A stretch of 18,197 bases of DNA. It comes from UBA1189 sp045594245. Its GTDB lineage: Bacteria > Bacteroidota > Bacteroidia > Bacteroidales > Bacteroidaceae. The notes below the pieces were generated by a model. The model was not told the origin of the DNA, searched no databases, and saw only the letters and a program-made list of their open reading frames with translations. The DNA is taken from contig JAZNYG010000058.1 of NCBI GenBank assembly GCA_045594245.1, positions 1-18,197 of the forward strand, written 5' to 3'. Positions 1 through 8,500 of this stretch are shown in pieces (positions within the stretch are counted from its first letter, which is position 1; every line of letters begins with the position of its first letter). A program made the translations under genes and the position numbers.

Positions 1-189
1 GATACGGCTAAACTCTATCTTACGGGTAGAGACACGCATCACTCCATTCTCGAAACGTATCATAGGGACGTATTTCTCGAACGAATAGTAGATCTTAGAT
101 CCTCCCGTAAGCTCTATCATCAGGCACTTGGCCGGAAAAGCCGAAGCACACACGAGAAGAAGAAACGCAAGACACAAAGAACGACGCAT
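1..189 (-). CDS. Small secreted protein, N-terminal part (cut by window edge)
   Basis: This reading frame starts at ATG 189 and stays open for exactly 63 codons to the window edge, so the C-terminus is missing. Residues 1-20 form a Sec-type signal peptide (MRRSLCLAFLLLVCASAFPA). The mature start (CLMIELTGGSKIYYSF, then a segment reading MIRFENGVMRVSTRKIEFSRI-like) alternates short beta strands. It resembles residues 23-79 of the small secreted protein at 3182-3580, which has the pattern strand, aromatic/acidic turn, 'hydrophobic-basic-hydrophobic', then R/EIEF-like or REIRFF-like. Small Prevotella and Bacteroides exported proteins of this pattern usually carry a C-terminal sorting-like tail, which would lie outside this window. 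The gene follows the 421-aa metallopeptidase-like gene by 57 bases that are mostly a heptamer repeat array. Its function is unknown. The start is supported by the signal peptide directly after it. Confidence 0.6.
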   Translation of the reverse strand, partial: MRRSLCLAFLLLVCASAFPAKCLMIELTGGSKIYYSFEKYVPMIRFENGVMRVSTRKIEFSRI

Positions 190-201
190 AGGCGGGATGT
201 T

Positions 202-264
202 AATTCACAATGGACAATTCACAATTCACAATTCAGAATTAACGATTCACAATTCACAATTCAA
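202..264. repeat. Nine-copy 7-bp tandem array (consensus AATTCAC)
   Basis: Nine heptamers sit in perfect register: AATTCAC at 202, 216, 223 and 251, with variants AATGGAC (209), AATTCAG (230), AATTAAC (237), GATTCAC (244) and AATTCAA (258). On the transcribed minus strand the unit reads GTGAATT. The array fills most of the gap between the 421-aa gene and the next small gene. It also overlaps the 3' end of the 421-aa gene: codons at 250-264 encode its last five residues (LNCEL) and the TGA stop at 247-249 lies in the seventh unit. Because 7 is not a multiple of 3, a tandem of this unit carries a TGA in every minus-strand frame. Confidence 0.9.
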
Positions 265-1512
265 CTCCGTCCCCTTGAACTTGACCTCGTAGGGATACTG
301 GCGATTGGGTTCACGATTGCGCCACGTGAGCATTTTATGCTCCTTTGGAGCACCCATTACAACCAAGTAAAGATGTTTAACCTCTTGTCCGCGAGGCATC
401 TTCATCTCTGCTTTGCCTGTGCTCACGGGAGTTCCATAGTGAGTCTTTCCATCGGTCGTAACTGCTACAAAAGCATAGCGGAGCGGGGTGTCGCTCTTGA
501 TGGTGGCACTCACCTTCTTGCCAGCCTTGACTGGCTGCAAGCGGATGGCACTGAAGCCGTAGTCCTCGGGCAGCACCTCATCGGTCGGGCTGTAGTAGCC
601 TTTCGTTGCAGCGGGCTTCATGGGTGTATCGAAGGTGCAGGCATAGCGGCGTGTCTCGTTCCAGGCATGTCCGAGGTCGAGGGTCACGATGTGCTGACAG
701 GCATCAATCATCTCGTCGCAGAACTGCTCCTGCGAGAGGCCATAGAGGCGCTGATAGGTAATCACGGGATCCTCGCCACGCTTTCCGGCACGGTAGAGGT
801 CGGCAATGCAGGTCTTGCCCCGCTTCATGGCCCAATACTGGAGCACATAGGGCGAGCGGTAGATATTCTCACCATCAAGGTAGGCCTTGTGGATAGCCTT
901 GCTATAAGCCTCGAAGTGGTAGTTCTCATCGGTGAGCCAATCGGGGTTGACAAGCCAGAGCATCCACTGACTGGTCATCTCATAAAATCCCGAGCCGCCC
1001 CATGCATCACCTACGCTATCGGCAGGTATCTGCAGCTGGAACGAATGGCCCAGCTCGTGTGCCATGCAGTTGAGTTTCTTATCCTGTATACGGTTGGGAG
1101 CAACCCACAGAGCTCCAATGAAGTTGTCGTATGTACCACCGTATGCTGTACCATCGAGCGAGTAATTGAGCATCACCATCATTTTATATTTGTCGGCTTT
1201 GGAGCCAGGCAAGGTGAAGCGCAAGGTATCGCGATAATAGGCATAGAATGACTCTATGCGCTCCTTGAGGTTTTCCAAATCGACCTTCATGGGCTTACCC
1301 TCAAGCATGGGCGGATTGCTGAGGTCGTGGCCAAAGCCCTTCTCCCAGAAGAATACCAGGTTCTCGGTCTGAGCCGATCGTTTCCAACTCCATCGGCTGT
1401 TGTCGTCATCAAGGTCGTAGCAACGGATTGAGTCGGGCAGGAACACCTGCTTCTGGGCAATAGCAGAGAAGCTCAGCCCAACGAATGTCAATAGCAATAG
1501 ATATTTCTTCAT
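247..1512 (-). CDS. Secreted putative zinc metallopeptidase (HELGH), DUF6055-like
   Basis: A 421-aa exported protein. Residues 1-19 are a signal peptide ending AIA, cleaved before Gln20. A metallopeptidase-like core spans about 45-290. Its key motif is HELGH at 152-156 (His152 and His156 as zinc ligands, Glu153 as catalytic base). A second conserved block, GFYEMTSQW at 175-183, offers Glu178 as a possible third ligand 22 residues later, as in gluzincins. A C-terminal beta-rich domain (about 320-416) contains YLVVMGAPKEH and ends YPYEVKFKGT. The preceding gene's product (1522-3165) is a paralog along almost the whole length, sharing the YKMM…GALWV…AHE(L/I)GHSFQ(L/Y)Q pattern. From memory this resembles the Bacteroidota family DUF6055, but no search was run. 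Zinc binding and peptidase activity follow from the motif only. The start at 1512 lies 9 bases after the upstream stop, which suggests translational coupling. The last five residues are encoded by a heptamer repeat and extend beyond where the paralog ends. Confidence 0.85.
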   Translation of the reverse strand: MKKYLLLLTFVGLSFSAIAQKQVFLPDSIRCYDLDDDNSRWSWKRSAQTENLVFFWEKGFGHDLSNPPMLEGKPMKVDLENLKERIESFYAYYRDTLRFTLPGSKADKYKMMVMLNYSLDGTAYGGTYDNFIGALWVAPNRIQDKKLNCMAHELGHSFQLQIPADSVGDAWGGSGFYEMTSQWMLWLVNPDWLTDENYHFEAYSKAIHKAYLDGENIYRSPYVLQYWAMKRGKTCIADLYRAGKRGEDPVITYQRLYGLSQEQFCDEMIDACQHIVTLDLGHAWNETRRYACTFDTPMKPAATKGYYSPTDEVLPEDYGFSAIRLQPVKAGKKVSATIKSDTPLRYAFVAVTTDGKTHYGTPVSTGKAEMKMPRGQEVKHLYLVVMGAPKEHKMLTWRNREPNRQYPYEVKFKGTELNCEL

Positions 1513-1521
1513 TATATTATC

Positions 1522-3165
1522 TTACTTTATTGAAGTTCCTTCCACTTTAATCTGATAAGGCAACTGATGGTCGGTGGCCTCCTTCTCGTCCCATGGACAC
1601 TGGAAATACTTGGTAGGAGCACCCTGAACGACTACCCACAGATAGCGCATGTTCTCAGGCACAGCAAAGGTAGCTGTACCCTCGGCTGAAGGTGTAGCCA
1701 GACTCATGTCGCCATATACACGGGTATTGTCCCACATAATACCGACAAAGCCATAGGCCAGCTGCTCATGACCTACCACAGCCGTATTATTATAAGTAGT
1801 AACAGTACCCACCTTATTGCCATCGCCATCGACCTGCGTACCGGCATCTCCCGTAGCCAAAGCAGAACCTGCAGCCAAAGGCTTGATAGTAACCTTCACC
1901 TCAGTACCCGCCTCGGGCAATGTCAGAGGAATGGCATTGAAGCCTGTGGGCTGCGGACAACTTGCATAGGCCACCTGTTTCCATCCATCGGCAAGGCTGA
2001 TTAAAGAGGTTTTGTAATTTGAGAACTTACCCATCACGTAGCTACGGATATGGTTGAAGTCAAAGGTGGTAGCCTTCTGGGCATACTCAAAGTATTGCTT
2101 CAAGAACTCATTATAATCATTACCACAGAATATACGCATGTAGGCTTGCGAAGCATCTTCGGGATAGTAGCTCTCATTCCAAATGCGGCCAAGAGCCGAC
2201 AGACCGTTCTTCTCAGTCCAATAATATTGCAACCAATAGCTGGCATAGCGCATCCACTCATGTTCGAAGTGGCGATGATAGTTTCGCATCCATACATCGA
2301 AGTGGTAGCTGTTGATAGCCTCGGACGGATAGTCCTGATGTGCCTGCCACTGCGCACACTGTTCCCAGAATCCACAGCCACCATTGCTATTGGGATATCC
2401 GTAGCGGAAGCCCGAGCGATTGTCGTTGGCCTTACCACGATAGATATTGTCGCAATAGGTCTGATATTGGAACGAGTGGCCTATCTCGTGAGCTATAGTA
2501 GAGCCTACAGGCTGGCAAGTACTGGGATTGACCCACAGAGCTCCCACGGTATTGTCATAACCCGAACCTGTAGCCAGCCACTCGGTTTGATACAAGAGAT
2601 AAATCATCATCTTGTAGGTATCGAGCTGCGACTTGTTGTCACCGGTAACAACCATGCCCAACTCCTCCACATTGGTGGTGTAGAACTTTTCGGCCTTGAG
2701 GAGCAGGTCGTCGATATTGACACGCATATTCGCAGGAACGGTGGAGGCATTGGGGTCGTCACCGAAGCGACTGTCCCAGAACACCACGAAATGCTCCGAC
2801 TCCTTGCTGTGCTTGAACGACCACTTGGCATTGGGATTGGAATAATCGTTGTTGTAGCTGTTATCCGAAGTGCGAGGCTTCCACAAGATGCGGCCTGGGT
2901 CACCGATGATAAGTGCAGCGCCATCTGTACCAGTCATACCCGACAGACGATAGTCGGCATAACCATTATTATATGATGTAGAGTAGCGGCGTATTACAGG
3001 CATGGTGCCACGAGCACGGAACTCTATAGAGTCGAACTCAGAGATATCCATCACAAACTTATTGGCCTTGAAACGGTCATCGTAACGTACCCAAAGAGAG
3101 TCTTGAGCATACATGCCAAGTATGCCCGACAGACAGAACAGAGCGGTAAGTATCTTTGCTTTCAT
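1522..3165 (-). CDS. Secreted putative zinc metallopeptidase (HEIGH), DUF6055-like, with N-terminal beta module
   Basis: A 547-aa protein if started at ATG 3165. That start gives a clean signal peptide (MKAKILTALFCLSGILGMYA, then Gln21), whereas the frame can be opened further only from a TTG at 3192 inside the preceding gene. After the signal comes a short strand-rich module (about 22-55: DSLWVRYDDRF…DISEFDSIEF) like that in many small Bacteroidales exported proteins. The metallopeptidase-like core follows, with HEIGHSFQYQ at 226-235 and FWEQCAQWQ at 267-275, where Glu268 is the candidate third ligand. Between them is a 16-residue insertion, rich in Asn and Gly, compared with the 421-aa paralog downstream. 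The C-terminal domain (about 400-547) carries LWVVVQGAPTKYF and ends LPYQIKVEGTSIK, matching the paralog. It is 16 bases after the small secreted gene and 9 bases before the paralog, so all three are probably co-transcribed. The substrate is unknown, and peptidase activity is inferred from HExxH. Confidence 0.85.
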   Translation of the reverse strand: MKAKILTALFCLSGILGMYAQDSLWVRYDDRFKANKFVMDISEFDSIEFRARGTMPVIRRYSTSYNNGYADYRLSGMTGTDGAALIIGDPGRILWKPRTSDNSYNNDYSNPNAKWSFKHSKESEHFVVFWDSRFGDDPNASTVPANMRVNIDDLLLKAEKFYTTNVEELGMVVTGDNKSQLDTYKMMIYLLYQTEWLATGSGYDNTVGALWVNPSTCQPVGSTIAHEIGHSFQYQTYCDNIYRGKANDNRSGFRYGYPNSNGGCGFWEQCAQWQAHQDYPSEAINSYHFDVWMRNYHRHFEHEWMRYASYWLQYYWTEKNGLSALGRIWNESYYPEDASQAYMRIFCGNDYNEFLKQYFEYAQKATTFDFNHIRSYVMGKFSNYKTSLISLADGWKQVAYASCPQPTGFNAIPLTLPEAGTEVKVTIKPLAAGSALATGDAGTQVDGDGNKVGTVTTYNNTAVVGHEQLAYGFVGIMWDNTRVYGDMSLATPSAEGTATFAVPENMRYLWVVVQGAPTKYFQCPWDEKEATDHQLPYQIKVEGTSIK

Positions 3166-3181
3166 AGTTATTCCGTGTTTA

Positions 3182-3580
3182 TTATTTGACAACCATTTTC
3201 TTGCCGCTCATGATATATAACCCTTTGGGAAGGCCCTCAAGAGAAGCTGCATTCTTGCGCACAAGGCGACCATCCATACCATATATGTCGGCTACTTCAG
3301 GCACCTCAACGGGTTTCACTTCGTCAATCACCTCGGTATCTATAAAGAAACGGATCTCACGCACTCGAGAGAGCAGCATGGAGCGTCCTCCAACGACCAA
3401 TCGCTTATCATCCATATAAGCCTTCGGTCCCCAAAAGTCATCGGTATCATACAGCGACACCGTAACCTCCTGATTATTGGTGCGCACGGCCGTCATCTTC
3501 AGCACTTTCACCTCCTCTTGCGCCCAAGCAGAGAAAGAGAATGCAGCCAAACAAACTACTAAAAACAATAATCTCTTCAT
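3182..3580 (-). CDS. Small secreted protein with sorting-domain-like C-terminus
   Basis: A 132-aa protein with a signal peptide at 1-20 (cleavage SAWA before Gln21). Residues 23-79 form a strand-rich segment with WGPKAYMDDKRLVVGGR and a final REIRFF. A short acidic/Pro/Val linker follows at 81-97 (EVIDEVKPVEVPEVAD), then a C-terminal module at 99-132: IYGMDGRLVRKNAASLEG, then LPKGLYIMSGKKMVVK. This last module has the shape of type IX secretion C-terminal domains (Y-x-x-x-G-R-x-V … L-x-x-G-x-Y-I … K-x-V-V-K), though many gut Bacteroidales carry such tails without obvious T9SS cargo. It is the first gene after the 120-base repeat gap and lies 16 bases ahead of the HEIGH metallopeptidase gene, so it probably heads the downstream transcript or is expressed by readthrough. 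Its biochemical role is unknown. The start fits because the signal peptide follows directly. Confidence 0.8.
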   Translation of the reverse strand: MKRLLFLVVCLAAFSFSAWAQEEVKVLKMTAVRTNNQEVTVSLYDTDDFWGPKAYMDDKRLVVGGRSMLLSRVREIRFFIDTEVIDEVKPVEVPEVADIYGMDGRLVRKNAASLEGLPKGLYIMSGKKMVVK

Positions 3581-3598
3581 ATTTTCATTATTTTAATA

Positions 3599-3686
3599 CC
3601 TATGAAAAAAAATTATCAAGCCTGTGAAAAAAGTTTTTCAAGCCTGTGAAAAAAAATTATCACACCTATGATAAAACTTTATCACA
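3599..3686. repeat. Four 22-bp tandem repeats, each an imperfect dyad
   Basis: Four units of exactly 22 bp run head to tail at 3599-3620, 3621-3642, 3643-3664 and 3665-3686. Each begins CCTRTGA, continues with an A-run, switches to T-rich sequence and ends TCAAG or TCACA. Each unit is therefore an imperfect inverted repeat (TGA…TCA) with an A/T core. Units 1 and 3 share the A8 core and ATTATC, unit 2 has AAGTTTTTC, and unit 4 has ATAAAACTTTATC. The array fills most of the 120-base gap between susD2 (stop at 3701) and the small secreted gene (start at 3580). The fourth unit forms most of the inverted repeat annotated as a terminator candidate. Confidence 0.9.
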
Positions 3687-3692
3687 GGTGTG
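3645..3692 (-). terminator. Candidate intrinsic terminator or attenuator after susD2
   Basis: On the minus strand, 9 bases after the susD2 stop codon, 3692-3661 forms a hairpin. The arms CACACCTGTGATAAA and TTTATCATAGGTGTG pair over 15 positions with a single G·U wobble and a 2-base gap (realistically a 4-base loop). The hairpin is followed by ATAA and then eight T residues. The AT-rich inner stem and the four bases before the T-run are not ideal, so partial termination (attenuation) is as likely as full termination. The repeats further downstream contain additional weak stems and T-runs. This structure marks the boundary between the FAS/SusCD block and the metallopeptidase block. Confidence 0.6.
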
Positions 3693-3700
3693 ACACTAAT

Positions 3701-5482
3701 TTATTCTTTCATGCCAATCTCACCGTTCCACTGGAGATACCAATTGGCAGGCTCGTACAAATCCTTAGTTATAAAGGATTTCATTTCATCCACCTTGGCT
3801 TCACCACGGCGAGCATATACGCGGTCGGCAAGGTAAGCAGGTTCGCCTCGACGCAATGCCACACGCATCAGATCATAGAAGCGGTGACCCTCGAAAGCAA
3901 ACTCTAATGCCTCTTCATCGACAATCAGGTCTTCTACCTTCTCTATCTGATAAGCCAAGCGTGCATCGGGTGTAAGCGTAGAGTCATCGGGGAACACATA
4001 GTACTCATTGTATTCTGTCCAGCCGGAGCCTTTGGAGTGAATACCCATTGTGTTCTCTGTGGTCATCTCAACAGCCGTGCGCAATACATACTGGTTGTTG
4101 GGGAAGTTGAACTGGCTAACCCAAGCAGAGTCTGCTGCTGTAGTGCAATAGGGAAGCACCTCTGAGGCAATAACGCTGTTGTTGACACCCTTGCTCAATA
4201 TCTGGAAAGCAAAACGAGGATAGCCTGCACGATTGAGTGCCTCGGCCATACGCAGATATACCATCGTACGACGATAGAGGTGTACGTTGCGTGAAGAATA
4301 CTTGTCATTGACTCTTACTGGTAGACGCATACCGTCCTGTTCATAGTAGCGAGTACTCATAAAAGTACTATTCAGACGCAAGTCACCACGATCCATACCT
4401 TCGAGAGTGGCAGGAGCATAGATAACATCAGAGGAGATGGTCAGGTGACAATAGACCTGTGATGCAGACAAATCGGCCAAACTCTGCGAATAGGTGATAG
4501 AGGGTCTATTGTTGTTGTTCTGCGTAGGATTGAAATAATCATTCAAACGACTATACTGGTTCTCCGAAGGGATAGAGTCACCCGGGAACATTGTGATAAG
4601 TTCTGAACTCGAAGTATAAGTCTCATTTGTACCCGAAGAGAACAAGGCCTTACCACGCCAATTTATCTCATCGCGAGACCACTGAATCAACGATGTAGTC
4701 AGAGGATAGCCCACATTCACTCCATTGCGTGTGTTCAAATAATTGTAGTAACAAAGAGCAGCTTGCTTATAGTTGCCGGCCCAAAGATTCAGGTCGCCAA
4801 GCAAAACATACATCGGGAAGTAGAAGAGGCGCGAATCGGTGTTTCGGATTGTTCCATAGCTGGGGACCTCAATCGTTTCCAATCCCTGTAGATCATTGAT
4901 GAAGTACTCGCAAATCTCTTCGATACCGTACTTAGGATAGTCGCGCTCGGCCTCCTCTTGCGTAAGGATAGGCTCAGTAACGAAGGGTACTTCACCATAG
5001 TTGAGGGCAAGCTGCAAGTAGGTCCACGCACGATAAGCCTTGATCACAGCGTACTCTTTGCGAAAGATATATTCATTACGGTTGTTCTTCATGTCAATGT
5101 CGACATTAGCCAGGAAGTAGTTGCAGTTGTTGATGACCGCATAGTAGTCGCGTGGAGCATTGTATGCATTGTTGTCGCTGACATTGAACATGGCAATCTC
5201 CAAGAGGTCCGAAGAGGTGACATCGGTCACATCTGCCAGGTCGCCACGCAGTTCGCCCAACAGGATGGTTCTGTCAGAAAGGCTCTGCAGTTTATACAAC
5301 ACACCTATCACTGAGTAGAGTGTATCGGAAGGAGAGTCCAACTTATTGTCAGAGAAGTGCGAGGACTCCGTATCCAGGAAGTCCTGACAACCCGACATCG
5401 AGGGAACAATAATCAGTGCAGAGAGCAGCAAGGCAGCATAGCGCTTGCAACATCCGGCGAGTATATCGATTGTTCGTTTCAT
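3701..5482 (-). CDS. SusD/RagB-family nutrient-binding surface lipoprotein 2
   Basis: A 593-aa SusD-like protein, normal for the family. It caps its partner SusC on the cell surface and binds the ligand before import. The long signal ends in the lipobox SMSGC, with lipidated Cys32 followed by Gln-Asp, an acidic pattern typical of surface-exported lipoproteins in this phylum. The N-terminal helical SusD-like region includes LLGELRGDLADVT (about 74-86) and a TPR-like stretch KAYRAWTYLQLALNYGEVP. The C-terminal RagB/SusD signature is EEALEFAFEGHRFYDLMR at 523-540. It starts 20 bases after the SusC2 stop with an AT-repeat leader and no obvious Shine-Dalgarno sequence. It is clearly divergent from SusD1 in this window (different N-terminus and binding-face region), so the two SusCD pairs are not a recent duplication. 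It is probably the last gene of the upstream block, since a hairpin follows the stop. The ligand is unknown. Confidence 0.93.
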   Translation of the reverse strand: MKRTIDILAGCCKRYAALLLSALIIVPSMSGCQDFLDTESSHFSDNKLDSPSDTLYSVIGVLYKLQSLSDRTILLGELRGDLADVTDVTSSDLLEIAMFNVSDNNAYNAPRDYYAVINNCNYFLANVDIDMKNNRNEYIFRKEYAVIKAYRAWTYLQLALNYGEVPFVTEPILTQEEAERDYPKYGIEEICEYFINDLQGLETIEVPSYGTIRNTDSRLFYFPMYVLLGDLNLWAGNYKQAALCYYNYLNTRNGVNVGYPLTTSLIQWSRDEINWRGKALFSSGTNETYTSSSELITMFPGDSIPSENQYSRLNDYFNPTQNNNNRPSITYSQSLADLSASQVYCHLTISSDVIYAPATLEGMDRGDLRLNSTFMSTRYYEQDGMRLPVRVNDKYSSRNVHLYRRTMVYLRMAEALNRAGYPRFAFQILSKGVNNSVIASEVLPYCTTAADSAWVSQFNFPNNQYVLRTAVEMTTENTMGIHSKGSGWTEYNEYYVFPDDSTLTPDARLAYQIEKVEDLIVDEEALEFAFEGHRFYDLMRVALRRGEPAYLADRVYARRGEAKVDEMKSFITKDLYEPANWYLQWNGEIGMKE

Positions 5483-5502
5483 ACTAATATATATATAGGA
5501 GT

Positions 5503-8500
5503 TTAGAGATTTATTTTTATACCAGCAACAATACTGCGGCTCTGCGAGAGCTGACCGAGGTCGATACCCTGACCAATAACACTGGACGTAGCCGCAAACT
5601 CGGGATCACTGCCCAGGTACTTGGAGAGCGTAAACACATTGTTAGCCTGCACCCAGAACTGGAAACCTTGAATGAAGGTGGAGTTGATGGGCAGATTATA
5701 GCTGAGTGTGGCAGACTTCAGACGCAAGTAGCTGCCATCCTCAATCCAGCGGTCGCTGAAACGGGCATTGCCCATAGGATCCTGGAAGGTAGCACGCGGC
5801 ATAGTGGTCTGCTGTCCCTCGGCCTGCCAACGATGCAGCATCGCGGTGGTCTGGTTCATGAAACGGTTACCGCCCTCAAGCTGGCTACGCATATAGTTGT
5901 ATACATCGTTGCCCAGGCTATAGTTGAAGTTGACATCCAGACGGAAGCGCTTGTAGCTCATCGCACTGAACAGGTTACCATAGATGTCAGGATTGGGGTC
6001 ACCGATGACTACCATATCCTTAGCATCAATGACGCCATCCTTGTGATTATCCTTGAAGATGACATCGCCGGCACCAAAGGGCTTCTTGTCCACACCATTC
6101 TCGGCCAAGATATAGAGACCCGACTCAGCAGCCTCCTCGCTCGTAGCAAAGACTCCCTCGGTCTCATATCCATAGAAGAGGTTGGCAGCCTGCCCTACCT
6201 CGGTACGGATAGTAGCACCATAGAGCTGTGTATCCATAACGGTCTTGTTATCGGCAAGGCAAGTAATCTCATTCTTGTAATGACCGGCACTTGCACCCAC
6301 TTCCCATTGGAAATTCTTGGTAGCTATGAGCTTGCCCACTACAGAAGCATCGAAGCCTCTGTTGCTGAGTGCACCGCCGTTACTCCAGTTATACTCCAAG
6401 CCCGAGAGGAATCCCAGAGACTGGAAGGTGAGCAGATTGTCGGTGTTGCTAATGAATCCGTTCAAGTGGAGCGAGAGGCGATTCTTCAGCAGATTGGTCT
6501 CCAAGCCCACATTGAAGCGACGGGTAATCTCGGCCTGCAGCTCTGAATTACCGATATTATCGAAGGCAATACCTGAGATACTGTTCATAAACTTGAATGC
6601 ACGGAAGTAGCTGCGAGCAGCATAGTAATCAATGTCATCGTTTCCGCTAACATCATAACCTGCCGAGATACGCAGATAGTCAATAGGCTCTACACCTGCC
6701 ATCCACGATTCGTTGCTTACTACCCAAGCACCCTGAGCGCCGTAGAACATGGTCCAAGGAGCACCGAATGCTTTGATGCTGTTGATAGCATCCTTTCCAA
6801 AGCGTGAAGAGGTCTCGGCAGTAGCATTGAGCTGGAGGTAGTAGCGCTGGAGATAGTTGTACTCACCCTGTGCATACCAAGCCCAAGAGTTCCACTTGTC
6901 ATCAGAACCGCCATTGTTGGCATTGAGCAATGAGGAGCTCATAAACGGAGTCTTGTCATTACCGGTGTTGTAACCCACCTGTGTATTGAGCGAGTAGCTC
7001 TCCATCTGTACACGGGCACCACCAAACACATGCCAGTCATGTGCGCCATAGCGATTGCTCCAGTCGAGACGGGTGTCAGAGAACATGGTACCTTGGTGAG
7101 AAGCCAATGCACGGGTTTCATTATCACGGTAGGCGCTCACACTGGCCACATAGTAGCTTGGCACGCCATTCATCGGGATGTAATAGTTCTCCGATGTGTT
7201 CACCAAGTTATAGGAGAAGTGCTCGCTCAAGGCCAAGTGTTCGTTAAACTGATACTTGGGAGTTACCGAGATGTTCAGCATCGAATTCTCATAGAAATTC
7301 TTGTTCTGGGCATTACCATAGTCATTGACTGCAATCGGATTGGCCAGTTTGTAGTTATAATTGTTGTACTTAGACAAAGCTTCATCAAGGTAGCTCTCAT
7401 CATTCACATCAATAAAGCTATTGGAGAGCACACCATCAGAATAGGTGTAGGGACTGAGCATAGGACTCTTCACATAGGCCAGGAAGCCAGGTGCGGTAGA
7501 GGTGCCTTCGCTATAGTCAAGTGTAGCGCCGTCATTGCGCAAGTTGCGCGACAGCTTGGCAAAAGAGATGTCGAAGCGGGCATCAAACTTGTCGGTAAAC
7601 TCAATGTCGGTATTGAATCGGATATTGATACGGTCCATATCATTGCCCACCAGCGTGCTCTGCTTGTCTACATAGCCCAATGAGAGGTTATAGTTGGCCA
7701 CATCGTCACCACCACTTACATTGATGTTGTAGTTCTGACTGATGCCAGTGCGGTACACATATTGCTTCCAGTCGGTATTGTTATGATACTGGGGATAGTA
7801 ATAATAAGAAGGATTCTCGTTGAGGAACTTGAAGTCCTTGATGGTTGTATTTGTCGTAGACAAGAGATCTGAAGCATAGCTCTTGTACTGCGTTGCATCC
7901 ATCATATCTATAAACTTAGGTTCCAAGGTAATACCAGAGGAAACACTGGCGGTAATGCGTGTAGCCATAGTCTTGTTGCGACGTGTGTCGATCAAGATTA
8001 CGCCATTGGCACCCTTGGCACCATAGAGCGCTGTACCGTTGCGTAGCACAGTCACCTTCTCTATGTCGTTCGGATTGATGTTCGACAAGATGTTATTGTA
8101 GAAACCCTGATGAAGCATCTGACGGTTGTACTGCTGGTCAACAATAACGCCATCGATAACAATCAGCGGCTGGGCGTTCACATTGAGTGAGTTGAGACCA
8201 TTCATGAACATGACACTACCGATTCCAGCAGTACCACTGCGTGAAATGGTGTGAACGGCTGCACCAGCCTGCTTCTGAATCTCCTCTTCGATAGAGACTG
8301 CATCCGAATAGTCGAAATCACGAACAGTTTGTATGCCCAACATATTGTTGCGCTCGATATACTCGTCGGCAAAAGTCTCTGGGTAGAGATACGATGTTTT
8401 CACCTGCTCATCCTCTACTACACCCACCAAGATGCCATTCATATTGGGAGCCGAGATATACAGCTGACTTACACTGAGGGGAATATTCAGCGTATAGGTT

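Noticed and set aside
202..264. CRISPR array
   Set aside because: The units are 7 bp with no spacers and no cas genes nearby; it is a simple tandem repeat.
337..1251. 304-codon open frame on the plus strand opposite the 421-aa gene
   Set aside because: Shadow of the minus-strand coding region: no signal, no family-like motif, low-complexity His/Ile-rich composition, while the minus frame has clear motifs conserved in its paralog.
3166..3192. Upstream extension of the 547-aa protein to a TTG start overlapping the preceding stop
   Set aside because: ATG 3165 gives a better signal peptide, and the TTG would overlap the 132-aa gene.
3581..3700. Promoter for the downstream block
   Set aside because: No convincing TTTG / TAnnTTTG pair with the usual spacing is visible on the minus strand. 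The AT-rich repeats only resemble parts of it.
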